Shown here in pieces: positions 33,248 through 40,799 of a DNA stretch of 64,000 bases. Origin of the DNA: Vampirovibrio chlorellavorus (GTDB lineage Bacteria > Cyanobacteriota > Vampirovibrionia > Vampirovibrionales > Vampirovibrionaceae). The number at the start of each line of letters is the position of its first letter. Positions within the stretch are counted from its first letter, which is position 1. The position numbers were made by a program, and so were the translations under genes. The stretch lies in NCBI GenBank assembly GCA_001858525.1, contig LAPX01000013.1:1-64000 (forward strand), written 5' to 3'. The notes below the pieces were generated by a model. It ran no database searches. It saw only the letters and a program-made list of their open reading frames with translations, and had not been told where the DNA came from.

Positions 33248-35110
33248 TTACTTCCCGCCTTTTTTAGCAGGGCGCAAGCGTTCCGGGGCCAGTTTAAAGT
33301 TTAGCGGGCTATTGGGTTCGCCGGATTTTTCTTTGTCCGCTTGGGCGCTGGTGTTGTAGGCATCATTCAGGGCGGTCAGCACAAAGGCCAGGCTGGCGTT
33401 GTTCAGTAAGCGGCTTTCGTTGGAGCCGGTGGCCTCGGCGTCATCCACATAGCTGCGGGCCCCCACGCCTTTGGGTGTTTTGCCATCGGTGGCTACTGCA
33501 TTGGGGCCATCCACCAACAGACCCGGTATTACTTTATCCATGACCTGTGACCAACGATGGGCCGGGTGTTTTACGGATTGCCCTTCCACCCCGGTGACAT
33601 AGGTCATGGCCAAGGGGTTCAGGCCATAAAAATAGGTGACACTGCGGCTGGCCGCCTGCCGGTAGCTGACATCCCCACTCAGCCGATAGGCGCTGAGCAA
33701 GAGGGTAATGCGCTCCACAATTTCCGGGTTGGAGCTTTCCCCGAACTGGGACAGCCCGGTGCCGTAGATATCACTTTGCATGCTGGATTTCAGCCCATCT
33801 GTCAGACGCAGGATGTTATTTTTCAGGGAATTGGCTACCGTGGCATCCTGATTTTTGGCATAGAGCAGGTAATCGGTAATGCCCAGTAGGGCTGGATTCA
33901 TCCAGGTGAAGCGTTGCAGGGGTACTTCTCCCACATGGGTTAAAAAGTAGCGATGATAAGGTTCTTTGCCGGTGCTGATGTATAACTCAGCGGCGGCCCA
34001 CACCCGGTAGGGCAAGTCGCCCTTGCCTTTGGGAGTCAAGAATTCTCCAGAGCCCGAAAAATCACTATCGGAGCGCTGGTAAATCACACCGGGGTGGGTT
34101 TCCAGAAAGCTCCAGGCTTTTTCCGCGGCCCGCAAGGCTTTGACGCTGTAACCCAAATCCGCGGACTGGAAGTCCCGCACGGCCATGGCGAATACAGCGG
34201 CGGCATTGGCCGTATCCTGGGTGGTAATGCCATAGACATAGCGGGTTTGCTCATCGTCTGTGGGGCCCACTTTGCCCGGCCATTTTTTTCCGGATACTTT
34301 GCGGTACATTGAGCCATCCTTGCGCTGCATGGCCAGCAACCAGTCCAGTCCGTTTTTGACTTCGTGGTGTAGATCATCGGTGGCGCCGTAGCCGGGCTCA
34401 AACAGGGGGTAATCCATGCGGAAATACTGGAAGGCTTTGGGGCTCCACTCGTGCATGGCCATCAACCGGGCTGCGGACAGGGCTGTAGAGGTGACGTATT
34501 TGGTGTAATCGCTGCCGTTGTGCCAGCCCCCCACCACGTCCAGGGTTTCTCCCAGGCTCAGGCGGGCAGTGGTCATGTCATCCAGTTGCTCGGCGTCCCG
34601 CAGGTGGCAAGCGCCCCGGTAAATTTTCAGGATGCGATCTTCAATTTCGCTGCCGCAGCGCTGAAAGTAGAAACTGCGCACCACTGGCTTGAGGTTGTCC
34701 CAGTAGAGATAGTCATTAATCTGGATTGGTTTGGATTTAACGTCGCTGCCTTCCACCCGTAATTCGTAGGTGCCGGGCATCTGGAAATCGGAAAAGTCCA
34801 GCAGCAGGTTTTTGGTGCCGGGGCCTTGCTGGGTTTCATCCTGAAAGGCCTGAATATTATCCACTTTATAAACCGTGGCCCCTAGCAATACCGGAAATTT
34901 GGGATTGCGTTTGGTGGGGTCAAATAGTACCACTTCAATTTTTTGATCTTCGGGTACATCTTCCAGAATGGCCACTTTGGCCCCTTGAGGATGATAACCG
35001 ATGGCCGACTGACGGAAGGCCATGGCAGCGGCATCGGGAACCAGGCTGATGAAAGCGGACAGGGTAAAAACGGCAAAGGCACAGGCCTTTCGGGTCAGAA
35101 ATGGGGACAT
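33248..35110 (-). CDS. Secreted glycoside hydrolase family 9 (endoglucanase-like)
   Basis: Protein of 620 residues. A signal peptide (about 1-29) is followed by an N-terminal Ig-like CelD domain (about 33-130) and the (alpha/alpha)6 GH9 domain (about 140-595). Catalytic-region motifs are GGWHNGSDYTKYV (194-206; usual GGWYDAGDYGKYV), the HPAHRWS histidine block, and DDAEATGSNESRLLNNA, whose Glu565 aligns with the catalytic acid. Asp201 matches the catalytic base, but the helper Asp of DAGD is Asn198. The family cleaves beta-1,4-glucans such as cellulose; related substrates are possible. ATG at 35110 has AGAGG upstream. The export signal has no twin-arginine, so the Sec route is likely. Confidence 0.9.
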   Translation of the reverse strand: MSPFLTRKACAFAVFTLSAFISLVPDAAAMAFRQSAIGYHPQGAKVAILEDVPEDQKIEVVLFDPTKRNPKFPVLLGATVYKVDNIQAFQDETQQGPGTKNLLLDFSDFQMPGTYELRVEGSDVKSKPIQINDYLYWDNLKPVVRSFYFQRCGSEIEDRILKIYRGACHLRDAEQLDDMTTARLSLGETLDVVGGWHNGSDYTKYVTSTALSAARLMAMHEWSPKAFQYFRMDYPLFEPGYGATDDLHHEVKNGLDWLLAMQRKDGSMYRKVSGKKWPGKVGPTDDEQTRYVYGITTQDTANAAAVFAMAVRDFQSADLGYSVKALRAAEKAWSFLETHPGVIYQRSDSDFSGSGEFLTPKGKGDLPYRVWAAAELYISTGKEPYHRYFLTHVGEVPLQRFTWMNPALLGITDYLLYAKNQDATVANSLKNNILRLTDGLKSSMQSDIYGTGLSQFGESSNPEIVERITLLLSAYRLSGDVSYRQAASRSVTYFYGLNPLAMTYVTGVEGQSVKHPAHRWSQVMDKVIPGLLVDGPNAVATDGKTPKGVGARSYVDDAEATGSNESRLLNNASLAFVLTALNDAYNTSAQADKEKSGEPNSPLNFKLAPERLRPAKKGGK

Positions 35111-35351
35111 AAGATGCTTCAGCCTCTGGCTACCAACACAGTGGAACCATCTTAGGCAAGATGCCTCACCCTGTCAAAATGATAGCTTAACTTTATAAAG
35201 CTTATGCCTTACACATTTCCCCTTGATACACCTCTGCTTTTCGGATTGTTACTATTAATCCACGCTTCATCGCTACATTCACCAACAGTAGCAATTTCTC
35301 ATAGCTGTTTGTCTATTTTGTCCAATTTGAATTATTTTTAAGGAGACACTT

Positions 35352-35618
35352 TTACCAAATATTTTTTCTACTAAAAGCATCGTTTTGAGGGCCGTATGGA
35401 TTGGAACTCACATAAGAAAGGGTGCTTGGTTGGTTGAGAAAAGCGGGGGCTTGGTTGATTGAGGGCTTATTTTTATGCGCTTTTAACTTTCGGGACAGGT
35501 AACCCGCTGACATTGCAGCTAAAACTGTAGCTCCTAAACTACTACCACTCCCTGCTGATAATCCAGCAGCAAAGGCAGAAGGTGAAAAGTGAAAGTTGTT
35601 CGTAGAATTACTACTCAT
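35352..35618 (-). CDS. Small hypothetical protein in AT-rich island
   Basis: Frame of 88 residues, Ser/Ala/Gly-rich at the start, with one weakly hydrophobic segment (about 22-42, LGATVLAAMSAGYLSRKL) that could span a membrane, then a basic and Asn/Pro-rich tail. No family is recognised and the Shine-Dalgarno is poor. The surrounding bases 35111-35740 are visibly richer in A and T than the rest of the window, which suggests acquired DNA or a weakly constrained spacer. The 35111-35351 stretch downstream holds nothing else I can support. Confidence 0.45.
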   Translation of the reverse strand: MSSNSTNNFHFSPSAFAAGLSAGSGSSLGATVLAAMSAGYLSRKLKAHKNKPSINQAPAFLNQPSTLSYVSSNPYGPQNDAFSRKNIW

Positions 35619-35746
35619 ACTTTAAAAACCCACAATCGTTAAATGACTTAATCTATTACTACTAAAAAAACTATCAATCGGCGAGTTTAAAATTCTTCTA
35701 TTAATAGTTCCTATCTTTAACAAAAAAATACGAACAGGCAGGCGTC

Positions 35747-35893
35747 TAAAGCGTGGGGAGGTCTGGAGGGTGGACAGGGCTTGCCCTGGACTTTGTCCCA
35801 TCTCCAGTGGGGTCTAAGGGGCAACGCCCCTTAAAAAACTGGCGCTAAGGAGCAACGCCCCTGAAAGGAAAATCACAGCTTAAAGCGTGGGGA
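35747..35893. repeat. Hairpin-rich intergenic repeat flanked by 13-bp direct repeats
   Basis: TAAAGCGTGGGGA occurs at 35747-35759 and again at 35881-35893, the second copy containing the stop of the GGDEF gene. Between them are a nested hairpin (TGGAG...GGAC...CAGGGCTTGCCCTG...GTCC...CTCCA) and two near-identical 19-base hairpins of the form CTAAGGGGCAACGCCCCTT. It is non-coding and looks like a small dispersed repeat or a transcript-end structure. Confidence 0.6.
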
Positions 35894-36782
35894 CAATTTC
35901 ACTGAACAGGCAAACCCGGGGTAGATCATCCGCATCCGCTTTGCTTTGGTAGAGGGCATGCCGTCCGTACCGCAGCAGGGTGTCGGCATCCTCACAACGC
36001 GCATCCACCACCGGATAGGCCACCAATCCGGCACTCACCAGCACTTCTTCAGTGTAGCCGCCGTGACTGAACACCTGTGCGTTCAGTGTTTTCACCATGC
36101 GGGCGGCCAGGGTCTTGGCCCCGGCTTCGGCGCTCCGGGGCAGTAAAATGCCGATTTCATCATCCCCAATGCGAGCCATCACGTCCTCATGCCGAATCAT
36201 CCCGATGATCTGCTCGCCCAAAAAGCGCAACAGGCCATTTACAAACTGATAGCCATAGCTATCCAGATAGATTTGATAGCAGTCCAGCCCCAGCACCACC
36301 AGGGATAATTCTGCTTGATGCCGCTTGGCCAGAGACAACTCTCCGGTGAGGCGGGTCATAAAGTACTGACGACTAAACAGATTGCTCACTTCATCCCGCT
36401 GAGAGGATTCCGATAAGGTAGCCAGCAATTGCGCCTGTCGCATGGCTCCACCCAGACTGTTAAGCCACTCAAAGTCACTGCCCGTGGCAAAAACCCAATG
36501 GCAGTCGATGTCCAGAATAGGCAATGGCGAGGCGTGGCTTCCTTCGGGCAAAAGGCCAATCAGGGCTGTGGCGGTGCGGGCGAACCGACAGCGCTCCAGT
36601 AGGGGTACCAGCTCGGACACTGGTAAATCAGAGAAGATGACCGCTTGCGGGGCATCCCACAACTGCTCCAATAAGGCTGTTTCAGACTCAGGCGTTTTGA
36701 TCGGGAACCGATCGCCCAAAAGAGCGTTTAATCGGGCTATGACCGTTTCAGGCCGTTGGCATAACACGTAAATTTCAATCAT
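35880..36782 (-). CDS. GGDEF-domain protein with degenerate active site
   Basis: Protein of 300 residues: an N-terminal receiver-like region (1-125) without the usual phosphorylated Asp pattern, then a GGDEF domain (about 130-295). The signature reads RIGDDEI in place of RxGGDEF, and the upstream substrate loop is LDCYQIYLDSYGYQFVNG, also altered. Diguanylate cyclase activity is doubtful; it may bind nucleotide or act as a scaffold. A TATAAT lies seven bases before the ATG (36790-36795, minus strand) and no Shine-Dalgarno is visible, so a leaderless transcript is possible. Confidence 0.82.
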   Translation of the reverse strand: MIEIYVLCQRPETVIARLNALLGDRFPIKTPESETALLEQLWDAPQAVIFSDLPVSELVPLLERCRFARTATALIGLLPEGSHASPLPILDIDCHWVFATGSDFEWLNSLGGAMRQAQLLATLSESSQRDEVSNLFSRQYFMTRLTGELSLAKRHQAELSLVVLGLDCYQIYLDSYGYQFVNGLLRFLGEQIIGMIRHEDVMARIGDDEIGILLPRSAEAGAKTLAARMVKTLNAQVFSHGGYTEEVLVSAGLVAYPVVDARCEDADTLLRYGRHALYQSKADADDLPRVCLFSEIVPTL

Positions 36783-36789
36783 GTTTACT

Positions 36790-36795
36790 ATTATA
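36790..36795 (-). promoter_or_regulatory. Perfect -10 box adjacent to the GGDEF start codon
   Basis: TATAAT on the minus strand ends seven bases before the ATG at 36782. Transcription would start at or near the A of the start codon. No clear -35. Confidence 0.4.
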
Positions 36796-36939
36796 AATCG
36801 CTTTTCGGGGCTAACCGAGATTTATAGGTTTTTTACCCGAAAGAAGGCAAGCGCTTATGAAGCAAGGTTCAAGTTAAAACTGGCTTTCGGTTAAAGCAGA
36901 TGAGGCCTGATGTGATAATGCGAGCATGGGCTGTGTTAT

Positions 36940-37557
36940 TTAAAAACGAAACCAAGAGGGATCATAGCTGGGGCTGGGGTTAACACCACAACCAGTACTG
37001 ATGCAACTATTGGGTTTCACTTGTCCTCGTGTCGTAAGTTGTCCGTTGTAATAGAGGCTAAATTGTACGGATTTTCCAGAATTGTCGGTTGTAATTCCGC
37101 TGTAAGTACCGTCCGGATCAAAGTCAAATTCGATCATATATTGGGCTGTCGTTCCGCCAAAGCTGGCGCTGTCCTGAAACCACAGTATGCCGCCTCCATG
37201 CAGAGAAACACAGGGGAAAGTTGAATTGCAAGTCCTGCTGCTATAACCAGGGAGGGAGTCGATCAATCGGCCATCGGTAATGAGGGCCACGTAATTCATA
37301 TAAGGCGTCAAATCGGAAGGTTTGGTGGTGCTGGTCACAATGCCGTCTTGCTGGGCTTTTTGATAAGCACCACTAATCATGGCCGCCACGTCCTTGGCTC
37401 GGGCTAGACTGCTTGAGTTTTGGTTTGCGCCCAGGATTTTAGGAATGGTAAACGTCGCAATCACGCCCAGAATGGCTAGAGAAATCAACAGTTCTGCCAG
37501 GGTAAACCCTTGCATGGGAGGAAGCATTAACTTCCAGGGCGATTTGTCTTTCGTCAT
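36940..37557 (-). CDS. Type IV prepilin-like / pseudopilin protein
   Basis: Protein of 205 residues. Leader of 17 residues ending PPMQG, then FTLAELLISLAILGVIATF with Glu at mature position 5, so a prepilin peptidase substrate. After the helix (TIPKILGANQNSS) it has a globular domain with four cysteines and a Ser/Gly/Tyr-rich end (NPSPSYDPSWFRF). I keep ATG at 37557 because the leader then contains lysines; ATG at 37527 has a closer GGAAG site. Its first 25 mature residues nearly match the 12701-13270 protein but the globular part is different. No assembly genes nearby. Confidence 0.83.
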   Translation of the reverse strand: MTKDKSPWKLMLPPMQGFTLAELLISLAILGVIATFTIPKILGANQNSSSLARAKDVAAMISGAYQKAQQDGIVTSTTKPSDLTPYMNYVALITDGRLIDSLPGYSSRTCNSTFPCVSLHGGGILWFQDSASFGGTTAQYMIEFDFDPDGTYSGITTDNSGKSVQFSLYYNGQLTTRGQVKPNSCISTGCGVNPSPSYDPSWFRF

Positions 37558-37678
37558 GGGCGTTTAAAGAACCTTTCTGTGGCGTCTCGATTAAAACATT
37601 CCCGTCGTTTTAATATCGAATGATTGCTTAAATACTTTAGTTTATGGGGGAGGACTTGTAACATTTCTTTGCGTTTTC

Positions 37679-38122
37679 TTAACCGCTTAAATCCGTTAAC
37701 ATGCCCGCATAGCGATGCAATTTGTCGGATAAACGGGCCAGCTCCACCGGGGTGAGTTGCAAAATCAACGCTTCGGAGGACAATTCCACCAGCTCTACCA
37801 TGCCGGTTTGCGCGTTCAAGCGGAACTCATAGCGTTTTCCCGTTTGCAGAGACACATTCATGATGCCCCGCATTTTGGCAAACAGCCGAATTTGCTCGGC
37901 CTCTTCCTCAGAAAAAGCCTCGCCCTGATCCTCTTCATCCTCATTGGCCTGCTCCCGACGCCGCTCCTCTTCCAGAGCCTTGATGGCTTCTTCGCTGGAC
38001 AGTTTTTGAATCAGAGGCTTGCCCGCTTGTTCCGCACGGGCCAAGTTGCCCGCTGTGTAGGGGTTCAGCGGGTCGGTGTATGGATTGACCTGGGAGGGTC
38101 TGGGTAAGCCTTCAAATCCCAT
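37679..38122 (-). CDS. Hypothetical protein, acidic, 147 residues
   Basis: Unrecognised cytosolic protein. Residues 40-80 form a very charged predicted helix or coiled coil (EEERRREQANEDEEDQGEAF), followed by a compact part ending LTPVELARLSDKLHRYAGML. No signal peptide and no membrane segment. Divergent from the 38233 gene across 110 bases. The Shine-Dalgarno is weak. Protein-like composition supports it as a real gene, but nothing points to a function. Confidence 0.65.
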   Translation of the reverse strand: MGFEGLPRPSQVNPYTDPLNPYTAGNLARAEQAGKPLIQKLSSEEAIKALEEERRREQANEDEEDQGEAFSEEEAEQIRLFAKMRGIMNVSLQTGKRYEFRLNAQTGMVELVELSSEALILQLTPVELARLSDKLHRYAGMLTDLSG

Positions 38123-38232
38123 GGTTTTGGGGCTTTCTGTTATTGGGCTTTTTACGAAATACGCTACTACTTGTATCTTCTCGGCGGATGGGCTAAATTC
38201 TTTAGTAAGTATTCACAATTGATACATTTCCC

Positions 38233-38655
38233 ATGGACTTTGCTCTGTATCACATCCTGACCCAACAACTGTCGCCGCCTCCTGATCTCTCACTGGTAAA
38301 ACAAGGGCAATTGCTGCCCGAGGAATGGCCCGTGGTGCTGGAGAAAATTTCCACTTTCCGCAAAAAAGTGCAGTTTTTTACCATCACCGATGGCAAAACC
38401 CCTTTAATCTGTTATTCCAGTGTGCCGGATTTGTACGATCGCATCACCGCCACCGAACTGGGAACCATCATCCATTTGCTGGGCGCCCGCACGGTCTTTG
38501 ATCAGCAACATCGCTGTTATGTGCTGCACATTGAAGATTTTGTCACCCTGAAGCAGTATGACGAGCACTTGCGGAAAATCCGGGAAGCGGAAGCCCGCCG
38601 ACTGGCGGATTTGGCCGATGAAATGGCCGAATACCACCGCACCCACCAGGATTAA
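38233..38655 (+). CDS. Hypothetical protein coupled to nadD
   Basis: Protein of 140 residues, unrecognised. It has a mixed alpha/beta N-terminal part (VQFFTITDGKTPLICYSSVPDLYDRI) and a helical, charged C-terminus (KIREAEARRLADLADEMAEYHRTH). There is no Shine-Dalgarno before ATG at 38233. Its stop TAA overlaps the nadD ATG by one base, so the two are very likely translated from one mRNA. The coupling does not reveal its function. Confidence 0.7.
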   Translation: MDFALYHILTQQLSPPPDLSLVKQGQLLPEEWPVVLEKISTFRKKVQFFTITDGKTPLICYSSVPDLYDRITATELGTIIHLLGARTVFDQQHRCYVLHIEDFVTLKQYDEHLRKIREAEARRLADLADEMAEYHRTHQD

Positions 38656-39299
38656 TGGGGTCTATGTCGCCAGTCTCCGGCGCTTGCTTTTACTTTGGGA
38701 CGTTTAACCCCATTCACAGCGGGCATCTTATGGTGGCTCAATCCGCCTTGACCCAGTTTGGCACCCAGTTTGGCTTTGAACGGGTGACTTTCATTCCCGC
38801 TGGCAATCCCCCGCACCGGCATCAAGAGCCGGATATGCTGGACGCTTCGCTTCGGTTAAAAATGGTGCGGCTGGCCACTGCGGATAATCCAGCTTTTGCG
38901 GTGAGCGATATCGAATTGCATCGCCCCGGCAAAAGTTACACCGTGGATACCCTGCATGCTCTTATTCAACAGTATGACTTGCGACAGCCGGTTCCTTTTA
39001 TCATCGGCGCCGATGCGCTGGCCCAGTTGGCCACCTGGCACCAGCCGGAACAACTCATTGAAAGAGTCCACTTTCTACAGGCCCCCCGTCCGGGATTTGA
39101 CTTTGTGCGGCAAGTGACGCTGCACAGCGGAAAGACACTCTCACTCAATACTTCGTCCATCCAGATGCCACCCATGGCTATTTCTTCCAGCTGGATTCGC
39201 CAATCGCTGGCCTCCAACCCAAAGGGGCCGCAAGGCTTGCGTTATTTCCTGCCTCCATCGGTGGATCTGTTTATTCAGTGGAATGGGCTTTATTCGTAA
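38655..39299 (+). CDS. nadD: Nicotinate-nucleotide adenylyltransferase
   Basis: NAD synthesis enzyme of 214 residues that joins nicotinate mononucleotide with ATP. The nucleotidyltransferase motif is FGTFNPIHSGHL (near 12-23); IPAGNPPHR, FIIGADALAQLATWH and the C-terminal ISSSWIR (ISSTxIR in the family) are all present. ATG at 38655 overlaps the preceding stop; a second ATG at 38664 is in frame. Length is normal. Confidence 0.94.
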   Translation: MGSMSPVSGACFYFGTFNPIHSGHLMVAQSALTQFGTQFGFERVTFIPAGNPPHRHQEPDMLDASLRLKMVRLATADNPAFAVSDIELHRPGKSYTVDTLHALIQQYDLRQPVPFIIGADALAQLATWHQPEQLIERVHFLQAPRPGFDFVRQVTLHSGKTLSLNTSSIQMPPMAISSSWIRQSLASNPKGPQGLRYFLPPSVDLFIQWNGLYS

Positions 39300-39387
39300 A
39301 GTTATTTTAATTTTTCGATTCATGGGCTCAACTTTGGGGAAATGCTGCCGATACAGAATTTAGCCATAACCAGTGGGGTTTTCTGTG

Positions 39388-39825
39388 ATGACACAAGCAG
39401 GGTCACTCAAGCGTTGCCGGTCCGTCAAACGCAAGGCGCTGCCCGGACAAAACCTGGTTGAGCTGGTTCTCACCTTACCCTTTATGCTGGTCCTCATCTT
39501 TTTTATCATCGACTCCGGCCGAGCCTGGATGGCTTATGAAAGCGCTAAAATGGCCGTTCGGGACGCTGCCTACACCGCTTCCATCTTTCAAAACCCAGAG
39601 GTCGGACAACAGCAACTCAATTTTAAAATTGTTGCCAGCGGTTTGAAGGGTTCTGGCCAGGTGAGCCAGGTACCCAATCAGCATGCCTATCGGGCCAGCA
39701 TTACAGTACAGTTCACGCCGCTATTCGGAGACTTGGCCATCCCCACTATCTCAGGCCCCATTCCCTTACTGCCCGTCACTATCCCCATCACCTACTCCAA
39801 CGTGACCGATGTGGCCCTGTATTAA
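39388..39825 (+). CDS. TadE-like pilus assembly protein
   Basis: Protein of 145 residues with a basic N-terminus, then the TadE-type segment GQNLVELVLTLPFMLVLIFFII with DSGRAWMAYESAKMAVRDAA after it, as in TadE/TadG minor pilin-like proteins of tight-adherence systems. The remainder is a small beta-rich extracytoplasmic domain. ATG at 39388 follows GTGGGG; an in-frame GTG at 39373 is also open. No other tad genes (ATPase, TadB/C) are next to it, so its secretion partner lies elsewhere. Confidence 0.8.
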   Translation: MTQAGSLKRCRSVKRKALPGQNLVELVLTLPFMLVLIFFIIDSGRAWMAYESAKMAVRDAAYTASIFQNPEVGQQQLNFKIVASGLKGSGQVSQVPNQHAYRASITVQFTPLFGDLAIPTISGPIPLLPVTIPITYSNVTDVALY

Positions 39826-39845
39826 CCACTGGTGAGAACTGCCCC

Positions 39846-40325
39846 TTAGTGCCCTTTGGCGCTGCGGTTCTCTTCCACCGGGTGCTGCTTGCACATGGCA
39901 AACACCTTTAACTGCACGTCCACAATGTCAAACCCCCGGTTCTGGGCCAACGTTTCAGCGAATTGCATGATGACATCGCTTTCAAACTCTTCAGTGGTGC
40001 CACAGTCCAGACAAATAATGTGATGGTGCGGGGATTTGGGGTTGCGGGCTAGCTCGTAGTGCTTGTGGTCTTCAGCAAAGTCCAGTTCCCGCAGCACACC
40101 CAGCGAGGCCAACAGCTTCAAGGTGCGATAGGACGTGGCCAGACTGATATCGGAATTTTCCAGGCGCAGGGTCTTCTGAAGCTCTTCCGCGCTTAAATGC
40201 TCCCCTTCCGGCAGCTCGTAAAACAGATCCAGAATTTTTTCCCGCTGAGGGGTCAGGCGGAATCCTTTTTGGCGCAGGATTTCGGACAGTTCTGCCCGGG
40301 TTTGTATGGTGGGGGTGTCGGTCAT
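39846..40325 (-). CDS. fur: Fur-family transcriptional regulator
   Basis: Metal-responsive repressor of 159 residues. Winged helix: FRLTPQREKILDLFYELPEGEHLSAEELQKTL and SLATSYRTLKLLASLGVL. Dimerisation/metal domain: HKHYELARNPKSPHHHIIC with HHH and CLDC; the second CxxC found in many family members is absent, only one Cys near MCKQH. Iron (Fur), zinc (Zur) or peroxide (PerR) sensing cannot be settled. I use ATG at 40325 (MTDTPTIQ); an in-frame ATG at 40376 lies upstream of the likely -10. Divergent from tatA. Confidence 0.9.
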   Translation of the reverse strand: MTDTPTIQTRAELSEILRQKGFRLTPQREKILDLFYELPEGEHLSAEELQKTLRLENSDISLATSYRTLKLLASLGVLRELDFAEDHKHYELARNPKSPHHHIICLDCGTTEEFESDVIMQFAETLAQNRGFDIVDVQLKVFAMCKQHPVEENRSAKGH

Positions 40326-40388
40326 CGGTTCAGCGCGTTTCTTTTTCTGCCTGTTTTTTTGTAGAATATACCACATGCGCTAAATTTT

Positions 40389-40401
40389 AGAATACCATTC
40401 T
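40389..40401. promoter_or_regulatory. Candidate operator between fur and tatA
   Basis: AGAATACCATTCT is a perfect 5-3-5 palindrome about 65 bases upstream of the fur start. A second TAGAATA half lies at 40363-40369. It may be an autoregulatory site, but it does not match the classic Fur box well. Confidence 0.25.
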
Positions 40402-40509
40402 GGCAAATTTGACGGGCCAATTGCCTCCGTCAATCATCCACCCCCTGCCCGGTTAGCGCTTCAATCCGATTCCTTGACCTTATTGCAGCAATCCATAAAG
40501 GCACCCGCC

Positions 40510-40701
40510 ATGCACGCTGAGCCCTACCTTCTCTTCATTAACCTGGGAGTTCCGGAACTCTCCATCATTGTTTTACTGGTCCTTATTTTGTTTGGCCCCG
40601 GCAAGTTGCCCGGTGTCATGAAGTCTCTGGGGGACGGGGTGCGCCAGTTCAAGGATGCCGCCAGCGGAGAGGCTGCCAAAAAGGCCGATAAAACCGAATA
40701 A
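40510..40701 (+). CDS. tatA: Sec-independent protein translocase TatA
   Basis: Small membrane protein of 63 residues: a periplasmic-side start, one helix (LSIIVLLVLILFG), the FGPGKLP hinge and an amphipathic helix (GVMKSLGDGVRQFKDA), the standard TatA/E layout. It forms the pore of the twin-arginine export system. I chose ATG at 40510 with AAAGG upstream; the open frame from 40474 would add 12 residues. tatC is 9.7 kb away, and no tatB is recognisable in the window. Confidence 0.9.
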   Translation: MHAEPYLLFINLGVPELSIIVLLVLILFGPGKLPGVMKSLGDGVRQFKDAASGEAAKKADKTE

Positions 40702-40758
40702 ACGGCTTCGGCACCCAGCAAGGCCTGACTTCGGATAGTCTCTAAAGGCAAGTTTTTC

Positions 40759-40775
40759 AGAGAGTCTCTTATAAT
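40759..40775 (+). promoter_or_regulatory. Palindrome abutting a -10 box before the AsmA-like gene
   Basis: AGAGAGTCTCT (40759-40769) is immediately followed by TATAAT (40770-40775), 25 bases before the start at 40800. Related palindromes occur at 3649-3659 and 46926-46936. No good -35. Confidence 0.35.
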
Positions 40776-40799
40776 AATGGGAAGAGTCGAAACTGAAGG

